A stretch of 64,000 bases of DNA from Rodentibacter genomosp. 2. GTDB taxonomy: Bacteria > Pseudomonadota > Gammaproteobacteria > Enterobacterales > Pasteurellaceae. Position numbers and translations under genes: made by a program. The stretch is taken from positions 50,962-114,961 of the forward strand of contig MLHP01000030.1 of the NCBI GenBank assembly GCA_001999425.1. Direction: 5' to 3'. Shown here piece after piece: positions 33,766 to 43,175 of this stretch. The notes under the pieces were generated by a model. That model was not told the DNA's origin and made no database searches. It saw only the letters and a list, made by a program, of their open reading frames with translations. Position 1 is the stretch's first letter. Every line of letters starts with the position of its first letter.

Positions 33766-34323
33766 TTAAAAATCTAATAGCTCTTTTTCTTTTTCTGCTA
33801 AAACTTCATCAACTTTCTTAATAAATTGATCAGTAATTTTTTGAATATCTTCTTCCGCTTTATGCTGTTCATTTTCACTGATTTCTTTGTCTTTTAACAG
33901 CGCTTTGATTTTATCATTCGCATCACGGCGGACATTACGAATAGCGACTTTGCCTTGCTCACCTTCAGCCTTAACGATTTTAATTAAATCACGGCGGCGT
34001 TCTTCCGTTAATGGAGGGAGCGGTACGCGAATCGTCGTACCGGCAGAAGACGGATTTAAACCTAGATCGGAAGTTAAAATCGCTTTTTCTACTGCACCGA
34101 TTAATGAACGATCAAATACCGTTACTGCAAGTGTACGCGCATCCTCCGCTACCACATTGGCTAATTGGCGAAGAGGTGTTGCAGCACCGTAGTATTCTAC
34201 TTGGATCGCATCTAATAAACTTGGTTGAGCGCGACCTGTACGAATTTTAGCAATATGTCCTTTTAACGCTTCAAGGCTCTTATCCATACGATCTTGCGCA
34301 TCTTTTTTAATTTCATTAATCAT
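33766..34323 (-). CDS. frr: Ribosome recycling factor
   Basis: A 185-residue protein that, with EF-G, splits ribosomes after termination. It matches the family from N-terminus ([20 protein letters not shown]) to the [15 protein letters not shown] end. It follows pyrH, from which it is separated by a hairpin. Confidence 0.98.
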   Translation of the reverse strand: MINEIKKDAQDRMDKSLEALKGHIAKIRTGRAQPSLLDAIQVEYYGAATPLRQLANVVAEDARTLAVTVFDRSLIGAVEKAILTSDLGLNPSSAGTTIRVPLPPLTEERRRDLIKIVKAEGEQGKVAIRNVRRDANDKIKALLKDKEISENEQHKAEEDIQKITDQFIKKVDEVLAEKEKELLDF

Positions 34324-34346
34324 ATATTCTGTTCCTTTTAGTAAAA

Positions 34347-34386
34347 ATTAAAAACGCAACGATTGTACTCAATTCCATTGCGTTTT
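34347..34386 (-). terminator. Hairpin between pyrH and frr
   Basis: AAAACGCAA (34351-34359) and TTGCGTTTT (34378-34386) pair across an 18-base loop. On the minus strand the stem is followed by TAATTTTTA. Confidence 0.55.
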
Positions 34387-34414
34387 CCTAGTTCAATTCA
34401 TCAATCCGATTCAA

Positions 34415-35128
34415 TTAACAAATCGTCGTGCCTTCCGTTGTACCTAGAACAACATTTCGTAGTGCGCCAGGTTTAACCATATTAAACACACGAATCGGCA
34501 TACCGTGGTCACGGGCTAAGGTAAACGCAGCTAAATCCATTACCTGTAATTCTTTATCAATCACTTCCGCATAGGTAAGATGTTGATATAATTTTGCTTG
34601 TGGATTTTTAGCCGGATCACAATCATACACGCCGTCCACTTTGGTCGCTTTCAACACCACATCCGCTTCAATTTCAATGCCACGCAAGCAGGCTGCGGAA
34701 TCGGTCGTAAAAAATGGGCTGCCTGTCCCTGCAGAAAAAATCACCACACGTTTTTCCCGTAACATTTTAATCGCTTCCGACCAGTTATAAGTATCGCAAA
34801 TACCGTTTAACTGAAAAGCAGACATTAATTTTGCATTCACGTCGGCACGATGTAGTGCATCACGCATTGCCAAACCGTTCATCACCGTGGCAAGCATACC
34901 CATATGGTCGCCCACTACACGATTCATACCGGCTTTCGCTAATTTCGCGCCACGAAATAGATTACCGCCGCCCAACACAACACCAACTTCAACCCCCATT
35001 TCCACTAATTCTTTGATCTCTAATGCCATACGATCGAGAATTGACGGGTCAATCCCAAACCCTTCATCACCTTGTAATGCTTCACCGCTTAATTTCAATA
35101 AAATACGTTTGTAAATTGGTTGGCTCAT
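34415..35128 (-). CDS. pyrH: UMP kinase
   Basis: A 237-residue amino-acid-kinase-fold enzyme that phosphorylates UMP to UDP. It shows [18 protein letters not shown] and [11 protein letters not shown] near the N-terminus. The start follows AAGGAAAAG. In most relatives tsf lies directly upstream; here a plus-strand gene interrupts the two. Confidence 0.98.
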   Translation of the reverse strand: MSQPIYKRILLKLSGEALQGDEGFGIDPSILDRMALEIKELVEMGVEVGVVLGGGNLFRGAKLAKAGMNRVVGDHMGMLATVMNGLAMRDALHRADVNAKLMSAFQLNGICDTYNWSEAIKMLREKRVVIFSAGTGSPFFTTDSAACLRGIEIEADVVLKATKVDGVYDCDPAKNPQAKLYQHLTYAEVIDKELQVMDLAAFTLARDHGMPIRVFNMVKPGALRNVVLGTTEGTTIC

Positions 35129-35260
35129 TGTCTTTTCCTTTTTGGGCTTAAAAAAATTGCCCTATTCTATAAAATAACTGCGCAAGAGTGAAGATATTAG
35201 AGATGGAAATTCTCATTAAAAACTGGATAATAAGCGCATTTATTTCTCCATAGAGATAGT

Positions 35261-36823
35261 ATGAACACCTCAAAAATACCGCTGATTTTAACCGCACTTT
35301 GGATTTTTATTTGTGCCATGGTGGCAGGTTATTTCATACTGATTGGCACTGGAATGTTTCCTCAGCCCGATATTGGGTTCATTTTACTTGCCGCCGTCCT
35401 GATTCTTTTATTAAGTAGCAGCAAAAAAACGTTCTATTTTATTTTGTTGCCAATCGCCTGCGCACATGCATTTTACACACCTGTCGGCCTCAATTTCGGC
35501 GCACCGAGCTATCAATATATTGCCTCTGTTTTTGCCACAGATATGTTGGAAACTAGAGAATTTTTATTGCAAATTCCACTGAGTAGCTATCTTATTGCCT
35601 TTTCTATTCCGGTATTGGTGTTTGTACAATATAAAAGTGCGGTCAAATTCAGCATTAAACTTTATCGTAACAAAACCTTTATTAGCCTATCGGCATTACT
35701 CTTTGCTTATCATCTTCCCCTCGCCGCTCCCGTAAAAGAAAGCGTTAATTCAACGTTAAAAATTTATGATGAAGTCAAGAAACTCAAACAAATGTCGCAT
35801 TCGCATAGCTGGGGAAAATCAATCTTAGACCATTCCCGCTACGATGATTATGTGTTAATCATAGGCGAAAGTGCACGCCAAGATTATCATCATGCTTATG
35901 GTTATCCTGTGAAAAACACGCCTTTTATGTCAAATGCCACAGGTACTCTCATTAATGGATTCCGCTCAGCCGGCACTAATACGATTGCATCTTTACGCTT
36001 AATGCTTACGCTGCCAAACAAAGAAAAATGGGAACCGAACTATGATTTAAGTTTAGTGGATCTCATCAAATCTGCCGGCATTAAAACCTATTGGTTATCT
36101 AATCAAGGTTTGCTGGGCGAGTTTGATACGCCGGTTTCCTCTCTTGCAGCAAAATCCGATGAAACCTTCTTTTTAAAAAAAGGGGGGAGTTTCAACTCCA
36201 CGAATTATAGCGATTTTGATTTATTACCCAAATTCGTCCAAATATTGGAAAACCCGATAGAAGGAAAACGCTTCATTGTCTTGCATATTTACGGCTCTCA
36301 CCCTTTGGCTTGCGATCGTGTTGAAGATTATCCGAAAATCTTTAAGGATGACGAAATTGATCCGAAATATGCCTATTTAAATTGTTATATTTCTTCTATC
36401 AAGAAAACCGATGAATTTTTAGAACGCGTCTATAAACAACTGCAACAAAACACACAAAAAAATCACCGCACTTTTTCGATGATTTATTTCTCTGATCACG
36501 GGTTATGCCACCAAAAAGATGAAAAATATAACCTAATATTGTTCAATCAAAACTGCTTTAGTCGCAGCCATCACAATATTCCGTTGTTTAAAATCGCTTC
36601 TGACGATACCGAACGTAAGGAATATAAAGTATTTAAATCCGGTTTAAATTTTGTGGAAGGCATTGCAAATTGGATAGGCATCAAAAATCCAAAACTCACC
36701 GTCGAAGAGGATTTATTTTCTGCTGAAGCGGATAAAGATGATTTTGGGTTACAAAAACGCATTGATGAGAAATATGAAAAAGGAGACGATCCGGCTATTG
36801 ATATCCGCCCAAAACATAAATAG
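35261..36823 (+). CDS. Phosphoethanolamine transferase-like sulfatase-fold membrane enzyme
   Basis: A 520-residue protein with about four to five N-terminal membrane helices (about 1-155) and a periplasmic alkaline phosphatase/sulfatase domain. It has [15 protein letters not shown] (metal-binding Glu203), the candidate nucleophile Thr241 in [19 protein letters not shown] and YFSDHGLCH. EptA/Lpt/OpgE-like enzymes move phosphoethanolamine onto lipid A, core LPS or glucans. The acceptor here is not known. It sits alone on the plus strand between tsf and pyrH, which are normally neighbours. A USS in the first membrane helix codes for Thr-Ala-Leu. Confidence 0.85.
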   Translation: MNTSKIPLILTALWIFICAMVAGYFILIGTGMFPQPDIGFILLAAVLILLLSSSKKTFYFILLPIACAHAFYTPVGLNFGAPSYQYIASVFATDMLETREFLLQIPLSSYLIAFSIPVLVFVQYKSAVKFSIKLYRNKTFISLSALLFAYHLPLAAPVKESVNSTLKIYDEVKKLKQMSHSHSWGKSILDHSRYDDYVLIIGESARQDYHHAYGYPVKNTPFMSNATGTLINGFRSAGTNTIASLRLMLTLPNKEKWEPNYDLSLVDLIKSAGIKTYWLSNQGLLGEFDTPVSSLAAKSDETFFLKKGGSFNSTNYSDFDLLPKFVQILENPIEGKRFIVLHIYGSHPLACDRVEDYPKIFKDDEIDPKYAYLNCYISSIKKTDEFLERVYKQLQQNTQKNHRTFSMIYFSDHGLCHQKDEKYNLILFNQNCFSRSHHNIPLFKIASDDTERKEYKVFKSGLNFVEGIANWIGIKNPKLTVEEDLFSAEADKDDFGLQKRIDEKYEKGDDPAIDIRPKHK

Positions 36824-36876
36824 TAAAAAGCCGATAAATTAATATCGGCTTTTTTATCTTTCAAAAATAAGAAGAA

Positions 36877-37728
36877 TTAAGCATTACCACCGGTAATTTT
36901 TGCTACTTCTGCTGCGAAATCTTCTTCTACTTTTTCAATCCCTTCACCCACTTCTAAACGAATGAAGTTAGAAACTGAAGTATTGACTAATTTTAAGTAG
37001 TCACCCACAGATTGAGAAGGATCCATAACGAATGCTTGACCGGTTAAAGAAACTTCACCGGTGAATTTCTTCATACGACCTTCAACCATTTTCTCTGCGA
37101 TTTCTTTTGGTTTTCCTGAATTAATTGCGATGTCGATTTGGATTTGACGCTCGTGTTCCACAACCTCAGCAGAAACATCTTCCGGATTTACGAAATCAGG
37201 TTTAGATGCTGCAACGTGCATTGCCACTTTTTTCAATTCTTCAGCAGAACCTTCACCGGCAACTAATACACCGATTTTCGCGCCATGTAGGTATTGAGCA
37301 ATAACATTACCTTCTAAGTAAGCGACACGGCGGATAGTCATATTCTCACCGATTTTCGCTACTAATGCCGCACGTTTTTCTTCAAAATGTGCTTGTAATT
37401 GTTCGATAGTAGAACCTTTATTTGCCGCTGCGTAATCCGCTACTTCATTGGCTAACGCTAAGAAACCGCTATCTTTTGCTACGAAGTCGGTTTCACAGTT
37501 CATTTCCACTAACACGCCGAAACCTGCTTCAACACGTGCAATGATAACGCCTTCAGCTGCTACACGACCCGCTTTTTTCGCTGCTTTTGCTTGGCCGGAT
37601 TTACGCATATTATCGATGGCTAATTCAATATCGCCGTTCGCTTCAACTAATGCTTTTTTACATTCCATCATACCTGCGCCGGTACGTTCACGAAGTTCTT
37701 TAACTAATGCTGCTGTAATTTCAGCCAT
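36877..37728 (-). CDS. tsf: Elongation factor Ts
   Basis: A 283-residue guanine-nucleotide exchange factor for EF-Tu. It has the N-terminal [19 protein letters not shown] motif and the [10 protein letters not shown] motif. ATG 37728 behind GGAAAA gives the standard length; the upstream frame extension is not used. It follows rpsB. Confidence 0.98.
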   Translation of the reverse strand: MAEITAALVKELRERTGAGMMECKKALVEANGDIELAIDNMRKSGQAKAAKKAGRVAAEGVIIARVEAGFGVLVEMNCETDFVAKDSGFLALANEVADYAAANKGSTIEQLQAHFEEKRAALVAKIGENMTIRRVAYLEGNVIAQYLHGAKIGVLVAGEGSAEELKKVAMHVAASKPDFVNPEDVSAEVVEHERQIQIDIAINSGKPKEIAEKMVEGRMKKFTGEVSLTGQAFVMDPSQSVGDYLKLVNTSVSNFIRLEVGEGIEKVEEDFAAEVAKITGGNA

Positions 37729-37747
37729 TTTTCCAATCCTCTGTCTG

Positions 37748-37775
37748 AAAGTGCGGTTATTTTCTACCGAACTTT
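37748..37775 (-). repeat. Imperfect USS pair in the rpsB-tsf spacer
   Basis: AAAGTGCGGT (37748-37757) is paired with ACCGAACTTT, where one core base is changed, just upstream of tsf. Confidence 0.55.
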
Positions 37776-37781
37776 TTAGAT

Positions 37782-37811
37782 AAAAATACAGGGGCAATTT
37801 CTCGCCCCTGT
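37782..37811 (-). terminator. Attenuator-like hairpin between rpsB and tsf
   Basis: ACAGGGGC (37788-37795) and GCCCCTGT (37804-37811) form an 8-bp GC-rich stem, followed on the minus strand by ATTTTTATC. A second stem, AATAAGG/CCTTATT (37831-37851), lies between it and rpsB. They probably set the rpsB:tsf ratio. Confidence 0.65.
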
Positions 37812-37863
37812 GCCAATTAATCGTTTGATTAATAAGGGCTCTCGCCTTATTGCAAAACTTAAA

Positions 37864-38592
37864 TTATTCCGCTTCAACCGCAGCCGCTAATTCTTCAGTC
37901 ACCGCCGCTTCGTTGCCACGACCTTCTTTTACTGCTGCAGCTGCAGCCGTTAAGTAAAGTTGAATCGCACGGGTCGCATCATCGTTACCCGGAATAACGA
38001 AATCTACGCCAGCCGGAGTAGAATTGGTATCGACGATAGCAAATACAGGGATACCCAGATTATTTGCTTCTTTCACAGCGATATGTTCGTGGTCAGCACC
38101 GATCACAAATAATGCATCCGGTAAACCGCCCATATCTTTGATACCGCCAAGGCTTAATTCAAGTTTTTCCATCTCACGGGTACGCATTAACGCTTCTTTT
38201 TTAGTTAATTTATCAAATGTACCATCTTGAGATTGAACTTCTAAATCTTTTAAACGTTTAATTGATTGACGTACTGTTTTCCAGTTAGTCAACATACCAC
38301 CTAACCAACGGTGATTTACATAATATTGTTGACAGTCTAATGCTGCAGCTTGAACGGCTTCAGACGCAGCGCGTTTTGTACCGACGAAAAGCACTTTACC
38401 GTTGTTGCTTGCAATACGGGTTAATTCCGCTAATGCTTCGTTGAATAATGGTAAGGTTTTTTCAAGGTTGATGATGTGAACACCATTACGGGCACCAAAA
38501 ATGAAAGGTTTCATTTGTGGATTCCAATAACGGGTTTGGTGTCCGAAGTGTACGCCTGCGTTGATCATATCGCGCATTGAAACTTGTGCCAT
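37864..38592 (-). CDS. rpsB: 30S ribosomal protein S2
   Basis: A 242-residue ribosomal protein. It has typical motifs such as [22 protein letters not shown] N-terminus (here [17 protein letters not shown]) and [12 protein letters not shown]. The start follows AAAAGGAAAATATT. The conserved leader element and a growth-rate-type promoter are upstream. Confidence 0.98.
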   Translation of the reverse strand: MAQVSMRDMINAGVHFGHQTRYWNPQMKPFIFGARNGVHIINLEKTLPLFNEALAELTRIASNNGKVLFVGTKRAASEAVQAAALDCQQYYVNHRWLGGMLTNWKTVRQSIKRLKDLEVQSQDGTFDKLTKKEALMRTREMEKLELSLGGIKDMGGLPDALFVIGADHEHIAVKEANNLGIPVFAIVDTNSTPAGVDFVIPGNDDATRAIQLYLTAAAAAVKEGRGNEAAVTEELAAAVEAE

Positions 38593-38610
38593 AATATTTT
38601 CCTTTTAATT

Positions 38611-38680
38611 GGGGTTGAGCCTCCACATATCAGCTCATCGACCGTTTGGCACCCCGATGAAGCCTTGGTGATATGTGTGT
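38611..38680 (-). promoter_or_regulatory. Conserved rpsB leader RNA (S2 autoregulatory element, t44-like)
   Basis: In the transcript, CACATATCA pairs with TGATATGTG (outer stem, 38624-38632 with 38669-38677) and CATCG pairs with CGATG inside. The loop segment GGGGTGCC can pair with GGCTCAACCCC just before the ribosome-binding site, forming a pseudoknot. This matches the known gamma-proteobacterial rpsB leader through which S2 represses its own operon. Confidence 0.65.
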
Positions 38681-38731
38681 GTTATTTAAGTTAAAAATCT
38701 ACTCTTTTCAGATAGAAAAAGAGCGGTGCGA

Positions 38732-38737
38732 TTTATA
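38732..38737 (-). promoter_or_regulatory. Candidate rpsB promoter -10 with GC-rich discriminator
   Basis: The minus strand reads TATAAA followed by TCGCACCGCTC. A GC-rich discriminator is typical of stringently controlled ribosomal promoters. No good -35 was identified. Confidence 0.4.
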
Positions 38738-38854
38738 CCATAAAGTGCGGTTAAATTCTAGTTTATTTTTATTTGGATAATAGGCAATCCGTGAATAAAC
38801 TCATTCACAACGAATGACGATTTCACTAGGCTTAGATCATTCTGTCATCGTTAT

Positions 38855-39979
38855 TTAAGGCATCGGAAAAATGGCACCTAATCCCACCGCGTGTTGTGCA
38901 CCGGTAACATCAGGTAAATTACCTGTTTGATGATTCATTCTTCGACAAGCCAACCATGCAAAAGCAGCGGCCTCCACATAATCCGCATCCATACCAAATT
39001 CGTTGGTCGTGTGAATTTCCCAGTTTGGTAAACTGTTTGCAAGGCGTTGCATAATGAATTTATTTTTTGCGCCTCCACCACAAACCAACAACCGTTTTGG
39101 CAAAGCGATATTGATATTATCCAGGCTTGTTACAATGCTCTGAACAGTAAATTCCACTAAGGTTGCCTGTATATCCTGTGGTAAAAGTGCGACTGAATTT
39201 GTTGTAATATGTTGAATTTTTTGTTCCAACCAAGACAAATTAAATAATTCCCGCCCCGTACTTTTAGGTAGAGGTTGTTGGAAAAAAGGCTCGTCTAACA
39301 GGTAATTCAACAATTCTTCATTGCATTGTCCGGTTGCCGCCCATTCACCATTTTTATCATAGGGTACGCCGAGATGTTTTTCGATCCACTGATCAAGTAA
39401 CGTGTTCCCCGTGCCGGTATCAAACCCCATTACAGGCTGATTCGGAATCAATAAGGAAACATTGCTTATTCCCCCTATATTCAACACTACGGTGGCATAA
39501 TTCGGGTCAAAAAAAACAGCCTGATGGAATGCCGGCACAAGCGGGGCACCTTGTCCGCCGAATGCCATATCTTTGCGGCGGAAATCCCCTACGGTGGTAA
39601 TGCCGGTACGGGCGGCGAGCAAATTCATATCGCCAATTTGTATTGTGAAAGGAAACCGTCCTTGCGGTGAATGCCATACGGTTTGTCCATGGCAGCCAAT
39701 GGCTTGAATGTGTTCCGCAGGAATCTGGCTAGACTGTAAAAAACGGTTTACGCAATCCGCATAAAGTAAGCCAAGTTGATGCTCCAACTCACCCAACTGC
39801 TGTAATGTTGTCTCGCCCGACCGTACAAGTGCGGTTATTTTTTCACGTAAATCCTTTGGCATCGGGGTAAAATCCGCTGCCACTAACTTAGGTTTGGGTA
39901 AACTAAAATCGACTAATGCAATATCTACACCATCCAAGCTCGTACCGGACATAATGCCGATATAATATTTTGCATTCAT
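38855..39979 (-). CDS. anmK: Anhydro-N-acetylmuramic acid kinase
   Basis: A 374-residue kinase that phosphorylates and opens 1,6-anhydroMurNAc during cell wall recycling. It has [14 protein letters not shown] at the N-terminus, GCHGQTVWH and NIGGISN. It starts one base after the ygfZ stop. Confidence 0.96.
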   Translation of the reverse strand: MNAKYYIGIMSGTSLDGVDIALVDFSLPKPKLVAADFTPMPKDLREKITALVRSGETTLQQLGELEHQLGLLYADCVNRFLQSSQIPAEHIQAIGCHGQTVWHSPQGRFPFTIQIGDMNLLAARTGITTVGDFRRKDMAFGGQGAPLVPAFHQAVFFDPNYATVVLNIGGISNVSLLIPNQPVMGFDTGTGNTLLDQWIEKHLGVPYDKNGEWAATGQCNEELLNYLLDEPFFQQPLPKSTGRELFNLSWLEQKIQHITTNSVALLPQDIQATLVEFTVQSIVTSLDNINIALPKRLLVCGGGAKNKFIMQRLANSLPNWEIHTTNEFGMDADYVEAAAFAWLACRRMNHQTGNLPDVTGAQHAVGLGAIFPMP

Positions 39980-39980
39980 T

Positions 39981-40820
39981 TTAATTGAGTATATAAGGCA
40001 AAGGTTGAATAGTCAGAATGCAACCGTCTTCCGGTAAACGGAAGGTTTGAGTCGGATTAATATCATTGTTCATCACGACTTGTAACCACAAAACGCCCTC
40101 AATATTGACCGCACTTATAATTGTGCCGGTTTTGCGCCAGTGGCTTTCAAGCTGCATTTCAATTTCACTACCGATTTCCGGTATTTCTTGAGTTTCACCT
40201 TTTAGAACGAACATCGCACGCTTGTTTGCACCGCGATACTTGGCTCTCGCGACAGTTTCTTGCCCAATGTAACAACCTTTAGTAAAAGAAACGGCTTGCT
40301 CAATGGCTTGTAAATTCATTGCCTGAGGAATAAATTCATTTTGCATTTTTGCACTTAAATGAGGAATTCCGGCTTGTATATCGGCAAGATCCCACTCTTG
40401 TTCATCGGCATTGAAAGTCACCGCCAATGCGGTTTCATTGAGTAAAATCGCTCGCTGCTCATCAATTTCCAGTGTGAAGTGCGGTTGGATTTTGCCACAT
40501 TTTTCACCGATTACCCCAACGATCTGCCAATCGTGTAAATAAAAGCTGACTTTAGAAAACACCGCATACTTTTTCAACGCTTCCAGTGCACTTGGTAATA
40601 AATCCTTTCTCACTAATAAAAAAAACTGTTCACTACTGACTTTCAATAAACGAAAAATTGCATTCACTTTCCCCTTCGGATCGCAGTGTGCGGTGATCGT
40701 CGTTGCACCACTAGCCAATCCCACTACATCAGTAGTAAGTTGCCCTTGCAAATATTTTTCTGCATCTGTGCCCTGTGCTTCGATCAGTTGGTATTGATTC
40801 AGTTGAATAAATTGAGCCAT
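39981..40820 (-). CDS. ygfZ: Folate-binding tRNA-modifying/Fe-S protein YgfZ
   Basis: A 279-residue GcvT-like protein with the signature KGCYIGQE (about 193-200). It supports maturation of certain Fe-S proteins such as MiaB. It is read after yicC and before anmK. Confidence 0.92.
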   Translation of the reverse strand: MAQFIQLNQYQLIEAQGTDAEKYLQGQLTTDVVGLASGATTITAHCDPKGKVNAIFRLLKVSSEQFFLLVRKDLLPSALEALKKYAVFSKVSFYLHDWQIVGVIGEKCGKIQPHFTLEIDEQRAILLNETALAVTFNADEQEWDLADIQAGIPHLSAKMQNEFIPQAMNLQAIEQAVSFTKGCYIGQETVARAKYRGANKRAMFVLKGETQEIPEIGSEIEMQLESHWRKTGTIISAVNIEGVLWLQVVMNNDINPTQTFRLPEDGCILTIQPLPYILN

Positions 40821-40829
40821 CCCGTTCCC

Positions 40830-41693
40830 CTATTCTAAATTCTGAATTTGCTCACGCATTTGCTCGATTAATACTTTTAATTCAACCGCTGAGGCGGTGA
40901 TATCCGCATTGATAGATTTAGATGCTAAGGTATTAGATTCACGGTTAAGTTCTTGCATCATAAAATCCAATTTACGCCCGACAGCTCCACCCTTTTTTAA
41001 GATATTAGTGGTTTCTTTTACGTGCATTTGCAAGCGGTCAAGCTCCTCTGCGACATCTACCCGCTGTGCCAATAAAACCATCTCCTGTTCGACACGCTGT
41101 GGATCAAGGCTAATTTTTGTTTCTTCAAAACGCTGTAATAAACGCTCGCGTTGCCATTGTAAAACTGCCGGCATTTGTGACCGCACTTTATCTGTCTCGA
41201 CACCAATAGCATCTAAGCGTTGCTGAATGATCGTTTGTAATTTCTCCCCTTCGCGACCACGCATATCAATAAATTCTTTCAGCAGCTCATCAAAAGCATT
41301 CAATAAATCTTGGCTAATCTTATCTAGATCCTGCTCCGGCGCTTCTACTACACCGGGATAACGTAATACATCCGTTAAACTAATTTCGCCCTCGCCAGCC
41401 TGAGCTTTAATCCATTGCAAAGATTGGATCACTTGGTTTGCCAATTCCCGATTAATGTTAAGTTCACTATTCGTTTGTTTTTTGCTTTCAATACGCAAAG
41501 AACATTCAATTTTACCACGCGTCAAATTTTGACGAAGTTTTTCACGTAAAGTGTTCTCCAAACCGCGAAATTGTTCCGGTAATCGAAAGAAATTTTCCAA
41601 ATAACGCTGGTTCACCGAGCGAATTTCCCATACCGCATCACCCCAATCTTTTTTCAATTCGAGGCGAGCAAAGGCCGTCATACTATAAATCAT
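40830..41693 (-). CDS. yicC: YicC family endoribonuclease
   Basis: A 287-residue protein of the YicC/YloC family, recently shown to be an endoribonuclease in E. coli. The N-terminus MTAFARLELKKDWGDAVWEIRSVNQRYLE region and the C-terminal DFMMQELNRESNTLASK are diagnostic. It leads the yicC-ygfZ-anmK unit, divergent from tyrP. Confidence 0.9.
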   Translation of the reverse strand: MIYSMTAFARLELKKDWGDAVWEIRSVNQRYLENFFRLPEQFRGLENTLREKLRQNLTRGKIECSLRIESKKQTNSELNINRELANQVIQSLQWIKAQAGEGEISLTDVLRYPGVVEAPEQDLDKISQDLLNAFDELLKEFIDMRGREGEKLQTIIQQRLDAIGVETDKVRSQMPAVLQWQRERLLQRFEETKISLDPQRVEQEMVLLAQRVDVAEELDRLQMHVKETTNILKKGGAVGRKLDFMMQELNRESNTLASKSINADITASAVELKVLIEQMREQIQNLE

Positions 41694-41784
41694 AAGAGCT
41701 CCTAATTTTATGTCTTAGTCGATTTGTCGGTTATTGTAACGAGAAAGTGAAATGATTTCTAAAAATATTTCTATAAATAAGATA

Positions 41785-41834
41785 TTTACAGGTTGTAAAT
41801 TTTAAAATACAATCACTGTAAATTTTAAGTTACA
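41785..41834 (+). promoter_or_regulatory. tyrP promoter overlapped by two TyrR boxes
   Basis: The promoter is TTTACA (41785-41790), a 17-base spacer and TACAAT (41808-41813). Box 1 (41794-41811) is TGTAAA-N6-AATACA and covers the spacer and -10. Box 2 (41817-41834) is TGTAAA-N6-GTTACA and lies just downstream. Centres are 23 bases apart, so both boxes lie on the same DNA face. The TyrR consensus is TGTAAA-N6-TTTACA. Confidence 0.7.
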
Positions 41835-41849
41835 TCCAAGGAAATAAAA

Positions 41850-43052
41850 ATGAACAAAACTGTTGGCAGTACGTTGCTGGTTTCCGGCACAATGATTGGT
41901 GCCGGAATGCTGGCAATGCCCCTAACTTCCGCCGGAATCGGTTTCAGTTTCACGCTGGTTTTACTATTAGCACTTTGGGCATTGCTCACTTTTACGGCTT
42001 TATTGTTTGTGGAACTTTACCAAACTGCTGAAAGCGATGCGGGTATTGGTACGCTGGCAGAACAATATTTCGGAAAATTCGGGCGGATTGTTGCCACTGC
42101 AGTGCTTATTATCTTTTTATATGCCCTAATCGCAGCATACGTCAGTGGTGGTGGTTCTTTATTAAACGATTTATTGCCGGAAAGTTTCGATAATAAAATC
42201 AGTACCTTGTTGTTCACAATAATTTTTGGGTCATTTATTGTGATCGGCACGCACAGTGTAGATAAAATTAATCGCCTACTGTTTTTTGTGATGCTTGCCT
42301 CTTTTGTGATAGTCCTGGGATTAATGCTACCGAAAATTAAAATGGATAATTTATTAGCCATGCCTATTGATAATGCATTGATCATTTCTGCCAGTCCGGT
42401 ATTTTTTACCGCTTTTGGTTTCCACGGCTCTATTCCAAGTTTGAATAAATACTTAGGTGGAAATGTAAAAGCTTTGCGCATTTCGATTTTAGTCGGTTCG
42501 AGCATTACGCTAGGTGCTTATATTTTATGGCAACTTTCTACCCACGGCTTGCTCACACAAAATGAATTTTTACAGATATTAAAAGAAGATGCGACATTAA
42601 ATGGTTTGGTAAAAGCAACACTTGCCATCACCGGTAGCAATGTGATCACAAGTGCGGTCAAGTTATTCTCAACTTTAGCCTTAGTGACCTCTTTCTTAGG
42701 AGTGGGGTTAGGTTTACTAGAATGTATTGAGGATCTATTAAAACGTTCTTTTAATATTTCTGCAGGGCGTATTTCCCTCGGCTTACTCACCTTTATTCCG
42801 CCGCTTGCTTTTGCCTTATTCTATCCGGAAGGTTTCATCTTGGCATTGGGCTATGCCGGTCAAATGTTCGCCTTCTATGCGGTAGTATTACCGGTCAGCC
42901 TTGTATGGAAAGCACGCCGCATCCACCCATCGCTTCCATACCGTGTATGGGGTGGCAATTTCACCTTACTTATCGTACTCGTGCTTGGTGTTGTGATTAC
43001 TTCTATCCCGTTCGCAATCCGTGCCGGTTACTTGCCTTTTGTTGTAGGTTAA
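41850..43052 (+). CDS. tyrP: Tyrosine-specific permease (aromatic amino acid transporter)
   Basis: A 400-residue, 11-helix transporter of the hydroxy/aromatic amino acid permease family. The N-terminal GTMIGAGMLAMPL motif and CIEDLLKRSF segment are typical of TyrP/TnaB/Mtr. The start follows AAGGAAATAAAA. It has a second copy at 49402, similar throughout. The TyrR boxes upstream support a tyrosine substrate. Confidence 0.9.
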   Translation: MNKTVGSTLLVSGTMIGAGMLAMPLTSAGIGFSFTLVLLLALWALLTFTALLFVELYQTAESDAGIGTLAEQYFGKFGRIVATAVLIIFLYALIAAYVSGGGSLLNDLLPESFDNKISTLLFTIIFGSFIVIGTHSVDKINRLLFFVMLASFVIVLGLMLPKIKMDNLLAMPIDNALIISASPVFFTAFGFHGSIPSLNKYLGGNVKALRISILVGSSITLGAYILWQLSTHGLLTQNEFLQILKEDATLNGLVKATLAITGSNVITSAVKLFSTLALVTSFLGVGLGLLECIEDLLKRSFNISAGRISLGLLTFIPPLAFALFYPEGFILALGYAGQMFAFYAVVLPVSLVWKARRIHPSLPYRVWGGNFTLLIVLVLGVVITSIPFAIRAGYLPFVVG

Positions 43053-43088
43053 TAAAACGCGGCGAAATTCGACCGCACTTTGCCCTAT

Positions 43089-43126
43089 TTGACGCCTCAA
43101 ATTCTATTGTGGGCGTCATTTTTTTA
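43089..43126 (+). terminator. tyrP terminator
   Basis: GACGCC (43091-43096) pairs with GGCGTC (43112-43117), followed by ATTTTTTT. Confidence 0.75.
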
Positions 43127-43136
43127 CGCGGTATAA

Positions 43137-43162
43137 AAAAGGTAACCTTTCGGTTACCTTTT
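43137..43162 (-). terminator. rpoD terminator
   Basis: AAAAGGTAACC and GGTTACCTTTT form an 11-bp stem with a 4-base loop. The A run before the stem gives a T run on the minus strand, just after rpoD. Confidence 0.85.
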
Positions 43163-43175
43163 ATTATTTAGTAAG

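Noticed and set aside
33887..34192. Plus-strand ORF of 101 codons antisense to frr
   Set aside because: Antisense shadow within a highly conserved gene.
42017..42505. Minus-strand ORF of 162 codons inside tyrP
   Set aside because: It is a shadow of the tyrP frame, with lysine- and proline-rich low-complexity content typical of antisense frames.
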